From Deltaproteobacteria bacterium (GTDB lineage Bacteria; Desulfobacterota; DSM-4660; Desulfatiglandales; HGW-15): a DNA stretch of 6,606 nt. The stretch covers positions 1-6,606 of the forward strand of contig DAOVAK010000156.1 in NCBI GenBank assembly GCA_030671095.1. Direction: 5' to 3'. Both the position numbers and the translations under genes were made by a program. The notes below the pieces were generated by a model, which saw nothing but the letters and a program-made list of their open reading frames with translations, searched no databases and was not told the origin of the DNA. Shown piece by piece: positions 6,443 to 6,606 of the stretch (within the stretch, counting starts at the first letter, position 1; each line of letters opens with the position of its first letter).

Positions 6443-6606
6443 TTGTCTTTCAAAGAGCTTCCTCCGGATATCTTTGAGCTGAGGGAATTCTTGACGGACC
6501 TCTCCATCCATGTGGCCATTGTCGTGGACAACATGCTCTCTTACGAACAGCTCAAATTCACATCCGAAAACCTTGAGAGGGAAAAACGCTTCCTGCAGGA
6601 CAATGC
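6443..6606 (+). CDS. Partial GAF-like C-terminal segment of a probable sigma-54-dependent activator (runs off right edge)
   Basis: The plus frame is open from 6443 to the right edge (54 codons). ELREFLTDLSIHVAIVVDN, then MLSYEQL and a charged helix ENLEREKRFLQDN, has the pattern of the final helix of a GAF domain plus the coiled linker that leads into the AAA+ domain of FhlA/NorR-type activators. The AAA+ and DNA-binding domains would lie beyond the window. The upstream TGA leaves only TTG at 6443 (no ribosome binding site) or ATG at 6533 as starts, so the true start, or whether the gene is intact, cannot be decided here. Its divergent position next to a sigma-54-like promoter supports a role as regulator of the minus-strand operon (inference). 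Confidence 0.55.
   Translation, partial: MSFKELPPDIFELREFLTDLSIHVAIVVDNMLSYEQLKFTSENLEREKRFLQDN

Noticed and set aside
6299..6511. A 70-codon open frame on the minus strand at the right edge
   Set aside because: It is in antisense codon register with the plus-strand regulator-like frame, shows no recognisable family, and has no persuasive ribosome binding site. It is best explained as a shadow.

Overview
The window reads as accessory catabolic DNA from a Gram-negative bacterium of moderate-to-high GC. It has strong Shine-Dalgarno sites, some GTG starts, a probable sigma-54 promoter and a GAF-type regulator fragment. A Desulfobacterota (deltaproteobacterial) sulfate- or sulfite-reducer would fit, but that is inference from gene style only.

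Layout: seven genes run leftward on the minus strand, and one gene fragment runs rightward at the right edge. From right to left the minus-strand genes are: an LDH2/malate-type dehydrogenase (5142-6197); a D-isomer-specific 2-hydroxyacid dehydrogenase (4163-5113); a 146-residue UxaA/SuyA-like protein that joins an N-terminal SAF domain directly to what looks like the C-terminal tail of the large UxaA/SuyB domain (3676-4116); a periplasmic substrate-binding protein (2557-3549); an ABC ATPase (1672-2451); and two paralogous SsuC/TauC-type permeases (886-1668, and 1-710, which runs off the left edge). The right edge (6443-6606, plus strand) encodes the end of a GAF-like domain and the linker that usually precedes the AAA+ domain of a sigma-54 activator. 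An in-frame TGA separates it from a plausible upstream coding stretch (6296-6442).

How the genes could work together: a sulfonate/nitrate/taurine-type ABC importer brings in a small anion. Two dehydrogenases from unrelated families act on the two enantiomers of a 2-hydroxyacid through a shared 2-oxoacid. The pairing with a SuyA-like SAF domain closely resembles the described sulfolactate route, in which SlcC and ComC interconvert (S)- and (R)-sulfolactate through sulfopyruvate and SuyAB releases sulfite and pyruvate. Here the lyase gene has kept its ends and lost its catalytic middle, which is the most unusual feature of the window. Substrate assignment is inference.

Noncoding features: a sigma-54-like -24/-12 element just ahead of the first dehydrogenase gene; two TGATNTCA-like sites 20 bp apart upstream of it; a hairpin plus T-run between the binding-protein and ATPase genes that may lower downstream expression; a hairpin between the lyase-like and binding-protein genes; and a cluster of short TGGAGT/ACTCCA repeats in the 175-nt gap between the two permease genes.
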